64,000 bases of DNA from JABWCQ01 sp964530625 (GTDB lineage Bacteria; Electryoneota; RPQS01). Numbering within the stretch: position 1 is the stretch's first letter; each line of letters begins with the position of its first letter. Position numbers and translations under genes: made by a program. Where the stretch lies: positions 124,001 through 188,000 of the forward strand of contig CAZHAK010000002.1 of NCBI GenBank assembly GCA_964530625.1, in the 5' to 3' direction. The notes beneath the pieces are model-generated. The model was not told the DNA's origin and ran no database searches. It saw only the letters and a program-made list of their open reading frames with translations. Positions 31,746-40,417 of this stretch are shown piece after piece.

Positions 31746-33443
31746 ATGCAACCCAAATGGGAAATGGTGGAGAGTCGGCCACATGAGGAGATCGAACGCC
31801 TAAGCCGACAATCCCAAGTCCCCTACACCGTCGCGCGGATTCTATTGAACCGCGGGATGGATACGCCTGACTTGGTGGAGCGATTTTTTAATCCTACGCC
31901 ATCGCAACTTTACGATCCATTCCTGATGGCGGGAATGGAAAAGGCTGTTAATCGCATCGTCGAAGCGCTTCAAAACCGCGACCGCATTGCAATTTACGGC
32001 GACTACGACGTGGACGGCATTACCTCCGTCTCACTGTTGTATCTGTTTTTGCGCGATCTCGGCGGCGACGTCGTGGCGTATATTCCCGACCGCCAAAACG
32101 AAGGCTACGGAATTTCTCAGGCCGGACTCGACGAGGTCAAGAAGATGGGTGCGCAGTTGGTGATCTCGGTGGACTGCGGAATCACCTCCGTAGCCGAAGC
32201 GCAGTATGCGAAATCGCTCGGTTTCGAACTGATCATCAGTGATCACCATGAACCAGCCGACGAATTGCCGGATGCGCTCGCGGTTCTGGATCCCAAGTGC
32301 AAGGATTCCGGTTATCCGTTTACGGAGCTTGCCGGAGTGGGCGTGACGTTTAAGCTCGCGCAAGGCATCACAAAGTCACTCGGACTCGCCAGCGATTACG
32401 CGTTCAAGTACATTGATTTGGTCGCGCTCGGCACATCGGCGGACATCGTACCGCTGATTGACGAGAATCGCGTACTGGTGAAAGAAGGTCTCGAAAAACT
32501 CAACGCCGCTCCCGAAGTCGGGTTGGCGAGTTTGATTGAGTCAGCCGGTGTTCGCGGCGGAAAGATTGACGTCGGGCAAATTGTTTTTAACATCGCGCCG
32601 CGAATCAACGCCGTCGGCAGAATGGGCAGCGCCATGCGCGCCGTGCAGCTTCTGACCACTCGCGATCAGGTGCAAGCCCGTGAAGTGGCGCAGGTGCTTG
32701 AACAAGAAAACCGCCGCCGCAAAGAAATTGACAACGAAACACTCTCGCAGGCCTTAGAAGAGATTCGTTACACGATGAATCCGTCTGAGCGCCATTCGAT
32801 TGTGTTATCGCGCGAAGGCTGGCACTCGGGTGTCATCGGAATCGTCGCCTCTCGTTTGATTGAGAAATTCTATCGTCCGACCGTAATGATCTCCGTTGAG
32901 AACGGGATGGGCAAAGGCTCGGCACGCTCGGTCTCGAATTTCGATATTTACAACGCGTTGAAGGCCTGTTCGGATCTGCTTGAACAGTTCGGCGGACACA
33001 AGTATGCCGCCGGGTTGACAATCCCTGCGGAAAATATTCCCGCCTTCAAGCAACGGTTTGAGGAGTCCTGCAAGGAGCTGATGACTGCTGATGATCTCGT
33101 GCGCAAGGTGCGCATCGAAAGTGAAATCGTGCTGGATGAGATTACACCGGAAGTGGTGAGCACGCTGAAGAAATTCGAGCCGTTCGGTCCGCATAACACG
33201 CGCCCGACGTTTGTGTCCCGCGAATTGGGAACAGCCTATCCGCCACGTATCGTCGGGCAAAATCATTTGAAACTAATGGCGTCCCAGCACGGGACGCAGT
33301 TTGAAGCCATTGGGTTTAATTTAGGTGATCATATAGACAAATTCATGAATGGCCGCAGGTCTTATGAAATGGTTTATGTGATCGAAGAAAATGAATATCA
33401 GAATCGAAAAACGACGCAGTTGCGCATAAAGGACATCCGATGA
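31746..33443 (+). CDS. recJ: Single-stranded-DNA-specific exonuclease RecJ
   Basis: 565 residues. The DHH phosphoesterase core shows IAIYGDYDVDGITSVSLLYL, VISVDCGITS and LIISDHHEP (DHH), and the DHHA1 domain ends in the nucleotide-binding GGHKYAAGLTIP. RecJ degrades single strands 5' to 3' in RecF-pathway recombination and mismatch repair. Length is typical (550-580). A purine-rich AGGAAG lies before the ATG, and the stop overlaps the next gene as ATGA. Confidence 0.95.
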   Translation: MQPKWEMVESRPHEEIERLSRQSQVPYTVARILLNRGMDTPDLVERFFNPTPSQLYDPFLMAGMEKAVNRIVEALQNRDRIAIYGDYDVDGITSVSLLYLFLRDLGGDVVAYIPDRQNEGYGISQAGLDEVKKMGAQLVISVDCGITSVAEAQYAKSLGFELIISDHHEPADELPDALAVLDPKCKDSGYPFTELAGVGVTFKLAQGITKSLGLASDYAFKYIDLVALGTSADIVPLIDENRVLVKEGLEKLNAAPEVGLASLIESAGVRGGKIDVGQIVFNIAPRINAVGRMGSAMRAVQLLTTRDQVQAREVAQVLEQENRRRKEIDNETLSQALEEIRYTMNPSERHSIVLSREGWHSGVIGIVASRLIEKFYRPTVMISVENGMGKGSARSVSNFDIYNALKACSDLLEQFGGHKYAAGLTIPAENIPAFKQRFEESCKELMTADDLVRKVRIESEIVLDEITPEVVSTLKKFEPFGPHNTRPTFVSRELGTAYPPRIVGQNHLKLMASQHGTQFEAIGFNLGDHIDKFMNGRRSYEMVYVIEENEYQNRKTTQLRIKDIR

Positions 33444-33913
33444 GCACTCGCCGCCTTAAAATTTTGGCCATGTTAATCGTGGCCGCAGGTGTTTTGGGTA
33501 TGGGCCGCAAGGAAGCCAAGAATCAAGAGGCTCCGCCCGCTTCGATCAGCGGAGTGACGGGCAAAGTCGAGATTTGGGAAGGCAACTTCATGCCCATGAT
33601 CGACAAGGACAAACGCGACAAGCAGATCACGCCCGGCGCGGGACTACGCGTGCGGCTTCATGAGGCGGTCAAAGGGCTGCCGGGTGCCAGCGTGGATTCA
33701 ATCTCCGCCCCGATTGTTGCCGAAACCGTTTGCGACGATAAAGGGAAGTTCACAATTCCCTGTCCGGAGGGCACCTACAGTCTGTTTGTGGAAGACGGCG
33801 ACACTTGGTATGCCAACGGGTGGAACGGCGAAGGCGTGCAGGGCGCGGTGGTGGTTGAGCCAAAGAAAATGACCGAAGTCTTAATCAAGAACACACGTAA
33901 AGCGACATTCTAA
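33440..33913 (+). CDS. Exported protein, carboxypeptidase-regulatory-like domain, hypothetical
   Basis: 157 residues. An N-terminal signal or anchor segment (LKILAMLIVAAGVLGMG) is followed by a beta-rich domain with SGVTGKVEIWEGNFMPM, and later AETVCDDKGKFTIPCPEGTYSLFVEDGD, which resembles the carboxypeptidase regulatory/Ig-like fold (GKF-I..PEGTY pattern). The role is unknown. Its ATGA overlap with recJ and TAATG overlap with the next gene show coupled translation, even though a link between recJ and an exported protein is not obvious. Confidence 0.5.
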   Translation: MSTRRLKILAMLIVAAGVLGMGRKEAKNQEAPPASISGVTGKVEIWEGNFMPMIDKDKRDKQITPGAGLRVRLHEAVKGLPGASVDSISAPIVAETVCDDKGKFTIPCPEGTYSLFVEDGDTWYANGWNGEGVQGAVVVEPKKMTEVLIKNTRKATF

Positions 33914-34701
33914 TGCGCCGGAGTTGTTATCTTGCACTTGCGCTGCTATTTCTGTTGACAAGCTCAGCGACTGCTCAATATCCCGTCAGCTTGCTACCCG
34001 CGGTCTCGGACGAAGACACTCAGGACGCGGATTCGCTTGTGGCAGACACCGTCGTGGCGATTCCCGCTCAGTCTGAGTCTGAAATGGCCTCGGAGCTGAA
34101 GAAACAGGCTTTGACATGGGTACGCAGATTAATTTATCGCGGATTTCTGGATGATCAAGTGACGGGAACAAGTGCGACCTATGCGCTGACCGAATGGTCG
34201 GAGTCATCAGGACCTCACGGCCCCGTGCTGGCGCACGTGAGTGTGGTGTATTTGGGATCCGTGTCATGGTTGGGCAAACCATCGACTTGGTTTCAAGCGA
34301 CATACAAAAGCTTGGACGGTGATCGTCCGTCCGTTGACTTTGATCTGGTGCTTGCGGGGCGCGACCAATTGGGAGAAGCCTATCGCGCGCTTTGGCGAGT
34401 AAACAAAGAAGAACTCACCGCCTTTAGCTTTGAAGTGCCTTCCTCGGAGTTCGATAGCGACCGCGATGACAAGCCGCGATCAGGAGATCAAACGACGCTT
34501 AAACTCTATTCAGGTGATTTTCCGGTTACGCTCTATCGCGGATCCGGTACAGACGGAGCGAAGGTAATTGCTTATCGCACCAAGGATGTGCCGCCGCTCA
34601 GTTTGGTCCGCTTAAGCTATGGCAATATGAGTCTGAACTTGCGCGACCGCGCGTCAGACGTTGAACCGAAACTACAGGTCCCGCTTCCCACTTCACGATA
34701 G
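33913..34701 (+). CDS. Exported protein, hypothetical
   Basis: 262 residues. Signal peptide (MRRSCYLALALLFLLTSSATA, cleavage before QYPVS), an acidic Asp/Ser linker (SDEDTQDADSLVADT), then a mixed alpha/beta body with LAHVSVVYLGSVSWLGKPSTW and FQATYKSLDGDRPSVDFDLV. The pattern is reminiscent of DUF3108/LolA-type outer-membrane-facing proteins, but I do not recognise a family firmly. It is coupled to the upstream exported protein (TAATG). Confidence 0.5.
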   Translation: MRRSCYLALALLFLLTSSATAQYPVSLLPAVSDEDTQDADSLVADTVVAIPAQSESEMASELKKQALTWVRRLIYRGFLDDQVTGTSATYALTEWSESSGPHGPVLAHVSVVYLGSVSWLGKPSTWFQATYKSLDGDRPSVDFDLVLAGRDQLGEAYRALWRVNKEELTAFSFEVPSSEFDSDRDDKPRSGDQTTLKLYSGDFPVTLYRGSGTDGAKVIAYRTKDVPPLSLVRLSYGNMSLNLRDRASDVEPKLQVPLPTSR

Positions 34702-34715
34702 AAAAGGAAGCTCTC

Positions 34716-35579
34716 ATGCAGTACGCTATTGTAATTTCGCTGCTAGTGGTCACACAACTCTTTGCCGCCGAGTTCAAAAAGGAAGGCGGAGACTACGTTT
34801 ATCGCGACACCCTACGGTTTGAAGAGTCGGCTCTGGACTTGTCAAAGCTCGACTGCGAGGCCGTCAACGGAGAAATCCAACTGACGGGCGAAGACAGAAA
34901 TACAGTCAGTGTCACGGCCTTCGTCAGGATCGAAGCCGAAGATCTCAAAGATGGCCAGGCATATCTGAAAGGGTTCAAACCGGTGGTTGAGCGAGACGGC
35001 GCGACACTAAAGGTGTACACAGTCCATCCCGACTCCAAGATTTCGTGGGATGATCTTAACGCGAACATTGATTTTGTGATTGTTGCACCAAAACAGCTTA
35101 ACCTCGAAGCGTCCTGCGCCAACGGCGAGATAACCGCAGTAGGGATGACGGGCGGCGCGGATCTCTCAAGTGCGAACGGCGAAATCTCTTTTGTTTCGCT
35201 GGACGGAGTGCACAGCTCCATTGACGCTTCCTGCGCGAACGGAGAAATCACTATTGACGTCGCCAAGTTGCACGGCGATTCCAAATTCAGTACGGCCAAC
35301 GGCGAAATCAGTATCACGGTTCACAAGACACTTGCCGGAAACATCTCCGCTTCCACGGCGAACGGCGCGATTGAACTCGCTCTGCCGGAGAATTCAAGCA
35401 TGAAAGTCTCGGCGAGTACATTGGTCAACGGCTCTATTTCGTCGGATTGGAGCGGCAATCGCGAGGAGAGTCTTATTGGAGATGAGTATGAACTGGTTGT
35501 CAATGAAGGACAGTATCTTGTGGAATGCAGCAGCGTCAATGGTGAGATATCCATTCGCAAGGCGAACCAGGCAAATTAA
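34716..35579 (+). CDS. DUF4097-like exported beta-helix protein with NGEI repeats
   Basis: 287 residues with a signal peptide (MQYAIVISLLVVTQLFAA). From about residue 45 a short motif recurs about every 20 residues: AVNGEI, CANGEI, SANGEI, CANGEI, TANGEI, TANGAI, LVNGSI and SVNGEI. This ladder is the hallmark of DUF4097/DUF4098 adhesin-like proteins, expected to form a right-handed beta-helix with Asn/Gly turns. The location is periplasmic or surface. It closes the group of three exported proteins behind recJ; AAGGAAG precedes the ATG. Confidence 0.75.
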   Translation: MQYAIVISLLVVTQLFAAEFKKEGGDYVYRDTLRFEESALDLSKLDCEAVNGEIQLTGEDRNTVSVTAFVRIEAEDLKDGQAYLKGFKPVVERDGATLKVYTVHPDSKISWDDLNANIDFVIVAPKQLNLEASCANGEITAVGMTGGADLSSANGEISFVSLDGVHSSIDASCANGEITIDVAKLHGDSKFSTANGEISITVHKTLAGNISASTANGAIELALPENSSMKVSASTLVNGSISSDWSGNREESLIGDEYELVVNEGQYLVECSSVNGEISIRKANQAN

Positions 35580-35591
35580 ACATTCAACTTT

Positions 35592-37202
35592 TTGAAGCGA
35601 CTACCTACCAACGTTCGTCCCTCTGATCCCGGCTTTGCAGAAAACGCGGCAGCGATGCGCGTGTTAGTTGAAGATTTGCGCACGAAGCTCAGCGCACTTC
35701 ATCCAGCGGCGGGTACAAAGCAACATATTGAACGGCATGTGTTGCGCGAGAAATTACCCGTGCGCGAGCGCCTGAATCGTCTGTTTGATCCGGAGTCTCC
35801 GTTTTTGGAATTGAGTCCCTTGGCCGCGCACGGGATGTATGATGACGAAGCTCCCGGGGCAGGGATGGTTTCGGGGATCGGAGTTGTGCACGGCCGGGAA
35901 GTGCTGGTGGTAGCCAACGATGCGACCGTCAAAGGGGGAACCTACTTCCCGATGACGATCAAGAAGCATTTGCGTGCACAGGAAGTGGCGATGCAGAATC
36001 ATCTGCCGTGTATATATTTGGTGGACTCGGGCGGAATTTTTTTGCCGGAACAAGCCGGAACGTTTGCAGACCGTGATCACTTTGGCAGAATATTTTACAA
36101 TCAGGCGAATCTAAGTGCGAAGAGGATTCCGCAAATCGCGATCGTAATGGGGTCATGTACGGCAGGCGGCGCGTATGTCCCCGCGATGTCGGATGAAACT
36201 GTCATTGTCAAGAACACCGGAACGATTTTTATTGGTGGTCCTCCGTTGGTAAAAGCGGCGACAGGTGTGGACGTAAGCGCAGAAGAGTTGGGCGGCGCGG
36301 ATGTGCACACGCGCATCTCCGGTGTTGCAGATCATTTTGCGGAAAACGACGGACACGCTCTCGAAATCGCAAGGTCCATCATCGAAGCGATTGGGCCAAG
36401 ACCCAAGTTCGAATTCGATCGTGAATCTCCGGAAAAACCGCACTATGACCCGGAAGAACTGCTTGGGTTGGTTCCCGTGGATGTTCGCAAATCGTTTGAC
36501 ATGAAAGAAGTCATTGCCCGGATTGTCGACGGCTCGCGCTTTCAGGAATTCAAAGCACGATACGGCACGTCGCTGGTTTGCGGCTTCGCCAGATTGCACG
36601 GCTATCTGGTGGGTATCGTCGCAAACAACGGTGTCCTTTTTGGCGAATCGGCCAAGAAGGGTGCGCATTTCATCGAGTTGTGCTGTCTCAGGAAAATTCC
36701 TCTGGTCTTTTTGCAAAACATAACAGGTTTTATAGTCGGCAAGGAATACGAACACGGCGCGATTGCTTCTGACGGCGCGAAGATGGTTCATGCTGTGGCT
36801 TGTGCCAATGTTCCGAAGTTCACAGTTGTGATCGGCTCTTCCGCTGGCGCGGGAAATTACGCGATGTGCGGCAGAGGTTACAGTCCGCGGCTGTTATGGA
36901 TGTGGCCGCATTCGCGCATCAGCGTGATGGGTGCTCAGCAGGCTGCCGACGTCTTGGTGCAGGTCAAGCGTGAACAGCTTGAAGCAAAGGGCGGGAAACT
37001 TTCTGAGCAAGACGCGGAAGCGATTCGTGGCCCTGTGCTTGAGCAGTATGATCGGGAAGGCAATCCCTATTATTCCACTTCGCGATTGTGGGACGATGGA
37101 ATTCTTGATCCGCTGTCGACACGAGATGCGATAGGACTGGGAATCGCGATGTCCGCGAATGCACCGGTGCCTGATTACCAGCCCGGCGTCTATCGTATGT
37201 AA
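35592..37202 (+). CDS. mccB: Methylcrotonyl-CoA carboxylase, carboxyltransferase (beta) subunit
   Basis: 536 residues, the usual length of MCC beta. Blocks include LPVRERLNRLFDPESPFLEL, ATVKGGTYFPMTIKKHLRAQ, YLVDSGGIFLPEQ, FGRIFYNQANLSAKRIPQIA, VMGSCTAGGAYVPAMSDE and WMWPHSRISVMGAQQAADVL. These match the MCC/geranyl-CoA subgroup more than propionyl-CoA carboxylase. It transfers CO2 from carboxybiotin to 3-methylcrotonyl-CoA in leucine breakdown. The alpha subunit genes follow at 38433 and 39932. TTG start without clear ribosome site. It leads a 14-gene coupled cluster. Confidence 0.9.
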   Translation: MKRLPTNVRPSDPGFAENAAAMRVLVEDLRTKLSALHPAAGTKQHIERHVLREKLPVRERLNRLFDPESPFLELSPLAAHGMYDDEAPGAGMVSGIGVVHGREVLVVANDATVKGGTYFPMTIKKHLRAQEVAMQNHLPCIYLVDSGGIFLPEQAGTFADRDHFGRIFYNQANLSAKRIPQIAIVMGSCTAGGAYVPAMSDETVIVKNTGTIFIGGPPLVKAATGVDVSAEELGGADVHTRISGVADHFAENDGHALEIARSIIEAIGPRPKFEFDRESPEKPHYDPEELLGLVPVDVRKSFDMKEVIARIVDGSRFQEFKARYGTSLVCGFARLHGYLVGIVANNGVLFGESAKKGAHFIELCCLRKIPLVFLQNITGFIVGKEYEHGAIASDGAKMVHAVACANVPKFTVVIGSSAGAGNYAMCGRGYSPRLLWMWPHSRISVMGAQQAADVLVQVKREQLEAKGGKLSEQDAEAIRGPVLEQYDREGNPYYSTSRLWDDGILDPLSTRDAIGLGIAMSANAPVPDYQPGVYRM

Positions 37203-37204
37203 CG

Positions 37205-37657
37205 ATGGAAAGCGCGATCTTTGACGAGGAACAAGAAATACAATTGCGCAGACCGCTTGCCCTATTTTCCGGCGCGGCGTTTTTCGTGATCCCTTTGTTT
37301 ACGACGATGCCCTTATGGCTCATTCTGCTGATGTTTTCCATGGGAATCGGAATGAGCACTTTGATCAGTGCGTTTATGAAAATGCGTACACGTGTAACAC
37401 AAACCACTCTGACGTTCGGCCCCGCAATCTTTTTCAAGACCATCCCGGCAACTGATTTGCACGTCGTCGGACCGACCAAGATTCCTTTAATGGCAGGTGT
37501 CGGGATTCATCGCTATCGTGGAAAAATCTATTACAACATGCGACTGGGCAAAGGCTTAGAAGTTCGACACGACAAGAAAGTTTATGTGATCGGTACTGCG
37601 AAGATGGACGAGTTTCAAGCGGCCCTAAGAGATCAGGCAAGGATAGTGGGCAAATGA
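37205..37657 (+). CDS. Small membrane protein with PH-like domain, hypothetical
   Basis: 150 residues. Two adjacent hydrophobic segments (ALFSGAAFFVIPLFTTMPLW, ILLMFSMGIGMSTLISAF) form a hairpin, followed by a soluble beta-rich region (TLTFGPAIFFKTIPATDLHV to KKVYVIGTAKMDEFQAALRD). The latter resembles bacterial PH domains, where a VIGT-x-x-DEF-x-AL ending is common. It starts two bases after mccB and overlaps the hydratase gene (ATGA). A connection with leucine breakdown is not evident; it may be membrane-bound support or a passenger. Confidence 0.55.
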   Translation: MESAIFDEEQEIQLRRPLALFSGAAFFVIPLFTTMPLWLILLMFSMGIGMSTLISAFMKMRTRVTQTTLTFGPAIFFKTIPATDLHVVGPTKIPLMAGVGIHRYRGKIYYNMRLGKGLEVRHDKKVYVIGTAKMDEFQAALRDQARIVGK

Positions 37658-38436
37658 GCAGTCTGCGTGTTGAGAAAGACAGCAGTGTTACAACGCTTTA
37701 TTTGGCCCGTCCTGAAGCGCGTAATGCATTTCATGCCGAGATGATTGCCGAGTTGACGGACACGCTGCGCAGTCTTAGTCGAGATGATTCCGTCAGAGTG
37801 CTTGTCCTTGCTGCGGACGGTCCGACTTTTTGCGCGGGCGCGGACGCGAATTGGATGAAGTCACAAAAGGGTGTGACAGAAGCTGAAAATCTTGCTGACG
37901 CTGAGAAGATTTTTGATTTGTTTCGAGCCGCCTACGAGTTCTCGCATCCGATAGTCGCGCGAGTACAAGGCGGCGCCTACGGCGGCGGCGCTGGGTTGAT
38001 CTGCTGTTCGGATATAGTCGTGATGGCTGAAGATGCACAGACTGCGTTTTCCGAGGTGCGATTGGGCGTCGTTCCGGCGGCGATTTCTGCTTTTGTATTG
38101 CGCAAAATCGGTGAAGGCCGGGCGCGCGAACTGTTTTTGTCGGGTCGAAGAATCAGCGCACAGGAGTGCTTACGCTTGGGATTGGCGACGGAGATTGCAC
38201 CCGCAGATAAATTAGATGATGCGGTTTTAATGTGGACGGAAGAACTCTTAAAAGCTTCGCCAACTGCGCAAACTCTTACCAAAGAGCTGTTACGGGAAGT
38301 GCCGATGCTGTCGCTTGACGAAGCTCGAAAATTTACTCCAGCGCGTATTGCTAAGCAACGTGTAAGCCCTGACGGTCAGGAAGGTTTGGCGGCGTTGCTT
38401 GAAAAAAGACAGCCAGTTTGGAGCGCGAAGAAGTGA
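37654..38436 (+). CDS. liuC: Methylglutaconyl-CoA hydratase / enoyl-CoA hydratase family
   Basis: 260 residues of the crotonase fold. Oxyanion-hole motifs are PTFCAGADANWMK and QGGAYGGGAGLICCSDIVVM; the catalytic Glu region is FSEVRLGVVPAAISAFVLRK. FCAGAD-NWMK is characteristic of LiuC-type methylglutaconyl-CoA hydratase, the step after methylcrotonyl-CoA carboxylase. Its position between the beta and alpha carboxylase genes supports that over a general enoyl-CoA hydratase. It overlaps both neighbours by four bases (ATGA, GTGA). Confidence 0.85.
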   Translation: MSSLRVEKDSSVTTLYLARPEARNAFHAEMIAELTDTLRSLSRDDSVRVLVLAADGPTFCAGADANWMKSQKGVTEAENLADAEKIFDLFRAAYEFSHPIVARVQGGAYGGGAGLICCSDIVVMAEDAQTAFSEVRLGVVPAAISAFVLRKIGEGRARELFLSGRRISAQECLRLGLATEIAPADKLDDAVLMWTEELLKASPTAQTLTKELLREVPMLSLDEARKFTPARIAKQRVSPDGQEGLAALLEKRQPVWSAKK

Positions 38437-39935
38437 TTCGCAAATTACTGATAGCCAATCGTGGTGAAATTGCCGTTCGTGTAATGCGCACAGCGCGCGC
38501 GTTGGGAATTCGCACGATTGCTGTTTACAGTGACGCGGATCGTGACGCGCTGCACGTCGGGATTGCGGACGAAGCCGTGTATATCGGCGCGTCGCAGGCT
38601 GCTGAGAGTTATCTGAATATTGAGAAAGTCATTGCCGCCGCGCGCGAACATGGCGCAGACGCCGTGCATCCGGGCTACGGGTTTCTTTCAGAAAATCCGA
38701 AATTCTCGACCGCAGTTCAGTTAGCGGGTTTGATTTTTGTTGGCCCACCGGCTGAAGCGATGGGACTTCTGGGCGACAAGATTGCGTCGCGCGAATTGGC
38801 AATCAAGCAGAACGTTCCGATTACTCCGGGCGCACTGCTGCCCTACGCGACGACTGAGCAAGCGCTTGTTGAAGCGGAGAAGATCGGCTATCCGGTTGTG
38901 ATTAAGGCTGCGGCGGGCGGCGGTGGCAAGGGTATGCGCATCGTTCGCAAAGCTGAGGACATTGAGCACTCCTTGGATTCAGCCAAGCGCGAAGCGAAGT
39001 CCGCATTCGGTGACAATGCGGTTTATCTTGAAAAATATCTAGACAATCCGCGTCACATCGAGTTTCAGGTGTTTTGCGATAATCACGGCAACGCGGTTCA
39101 TTTAGGCGAGCGCGAATGCTCGATTCAGCGTCGCCACCAGAAGATTATCGAGGAATCTCCCAGTGTTGCGTTGTCTCCGGAGTTGCGGAAGCAGATGGGC
39201 GAGGCGGCGTTGCGCATCGTCACAGCTGCAAGCTACCGTAACGCAGGCACTGTTGAATTCTTGCTTGACGGCGACAAATTTTACTTTCTGGAAGTCAATG
39301 CGCGCTTGCAGGTTGAGCATCCGGTCACGGAACAGGTCACTGGTGAAGACCTAGTCGCGTGGCAGCTCGCCGTGGCTTCAGGCGAGAAACTCCCACGAAC
39401 ACAAAATCAGATTTCATTTCGCGGACATGCCATCGAGTGCCGAGTCTACGCAGAGGACCCCGCCAACGGATTCTTGCCGTCGACGGGAACGATTTTGAAA
39501 CTCGAAGAGCCGCACGCACCCGGCATTCGTATCGACTCCGGAATTCGCGAAGGTTTTGAAGTGCCGATCTTTTATGATCCGATTCTGAGTAAGATCATCT
39601 GCCGGGCCGAAAGCCGCGAATTAGCGATTCAGAGAATGCGCGACGCGCTGAAACACTATGTGATCCTCGGCGTGCGTACACCGATTGGTTACATGCAGGA
39701 TGTTCTGGCGCATCCGGAATTCGTGAAGGGCAATCTTTCTACACACTTTCTGGCAGATTACTTCTCAGAATGGGAAGAGAAGTTGCCGACACGCACTGCA
39801 CTTGCAGCGATGCTCGCGGTCGCCAATGAAACAGGGCGCGAAGTCACGCGCAGCTCGAACTCGAACGGTAAGGTGTCAATTCCTTCACCCTGGGCGACTT
39901 TGGGTGATTGGAAAATGGCAGGTGCGGGTTCATGA
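38433..39935 (+). CDS. mccA: Biotin carboxylase subunit of methylcrotonyl-CoA carboxylase
   Basis: 500 residues from GTG 38433, which overlaps the hydratase stop (GTGA) and has GGAG upstream; the protein then begins MIRKLLIANRGEIAVRVMR as expected. ATP-grasp motifs KAAAGGGGKGMRIV, HLGERECSIQRRHQKIIEES and FLEVNARLQVEHPVTE are complete. It carboxylates biotin with ATP and bicarbonate. Typical MCC alpha chains (about 650-670 residues) also carry the BT and biotin domains; here the chain stops after the biotin carboxylase domain and the rest is encoded by the next gene. Confidence 0.92.
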   Translation: MIRKLLIANRGEIAVRVMRTARALGIRTIAVYSDADRDALHVGIADEAVYIGASQAAESYLNIEKVIAAAREHGADAVHPGYGFLSENPKFSTAVQLAGLIFVGPPAEAMGLLGDKIASRELAIKQNVPITPGALLPYATTEQALVEAEKIGYPVVIKAAAGGGGKGMRIVRKAEDIEHSLDSAKREAKSAFGDNAVYLEKYLDNPRHIEFQVFCDNHGNAVHLGERECSIQRRHQKIIEESPSVALSPELRKQMGEAALRIVTAASYRNAGTVEFLLDGDKFYFLEVNARLQVEHPVTEQVTGEDLVAWQLAVASGEKLPRTQNQISFRGHAIECRVYAEDPANGFLPSTGTILKLEEPHAPGIRIDSGIREGFEVPIFYDPILSKIICRAESRELAIQRMRDALKHYVILGVRTPIGYMQDVLAHPEFVKGNLSTHFLADYFSEWEEKLPTRTALAAMLAVANETGREVTRSSNSNGKVSIPSPWATLGDWKMAGAGS

Positions 39936-40417
39936 AAAAGTTTTTTCGCATAGCAGGACACACTATTTGCGGCACGTTCAAGCGTCACTCACCGACAGAC
40001 GTGGAGATCACGGCCTTCGATGCGACGACGACCTTCAAGGTGACTACGAGCGGCAGGCGTGTCACCGTCGGGAACGAAGACCATAGCTACAACACAATGA
40101 CTGCGCGCAGTAAAGACAAGATTTTCGTTTGGCTCGATGGCCGTGTCTATGAATTGCAGGAATTCGAGGAGACAGAAGCCGCGGACAATCTCAACGCGAG
40201 TGACGACATTCGCGCGCCGATGCCCGGGATCATAATCAAGTTGAATGTAGCCGTCGGCGACGATGTCAAGGCTGATCAGATTGTGGCCGTTTTGGAAGCG
40301 ATGAAGATGGAGCATAATTTGCGCGCACCGCGCTCGGGCAAAGTGGCCGCATTGACCGTGGCTGTGGGGCAAACCGTACCGGCTGATTTACCATTGGTGC
40401 ATTTGGAGACCGAGTGA
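39932..40417 (+). CDS. Biotin carboxyl carrier with BT-like N-terminal domain (split MCC alpha C-terminus)
   Basis: 161 residues from ATG 39932 (ATGA overlap with the biotin carboxylase gene). Residues 1-85 are beta-rich (FFRIAGHTICGTFKRH, KIFVWLDGRVYELQEFEE), matching the position of the BT domain in fused alpha chains. Residues 90-161 form the biotinyl domain with APMPGIIIKLNVAVGD and the biotinylated lysine in VLEAMKMEHNL. It shuttles carboxybiotin between the biotin carboxylase and carboxyltransferase. The four-base overlap suggests a once-fused gene that was split. Confidence 0.9.
   Translation: MKKFFRIAGHTICGTFKRHSPTDVEITAFDATTTFKVTTSGRRVTVGNEDHSYNTMTARSKDKIFVWLDGRVYELQEFEETEAADNLNASDDIRAPMPGIIIKLNVAVGDDVKADQIVAVLEAMKMEHNLRAPRSGKVAALTVAVGQTVPADLPLVHLETE

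Noticed and set aside
36153..36791. 212-codon minus-strand open frame
   Set aside because: Antisense to mccB, which is intact over its full length.
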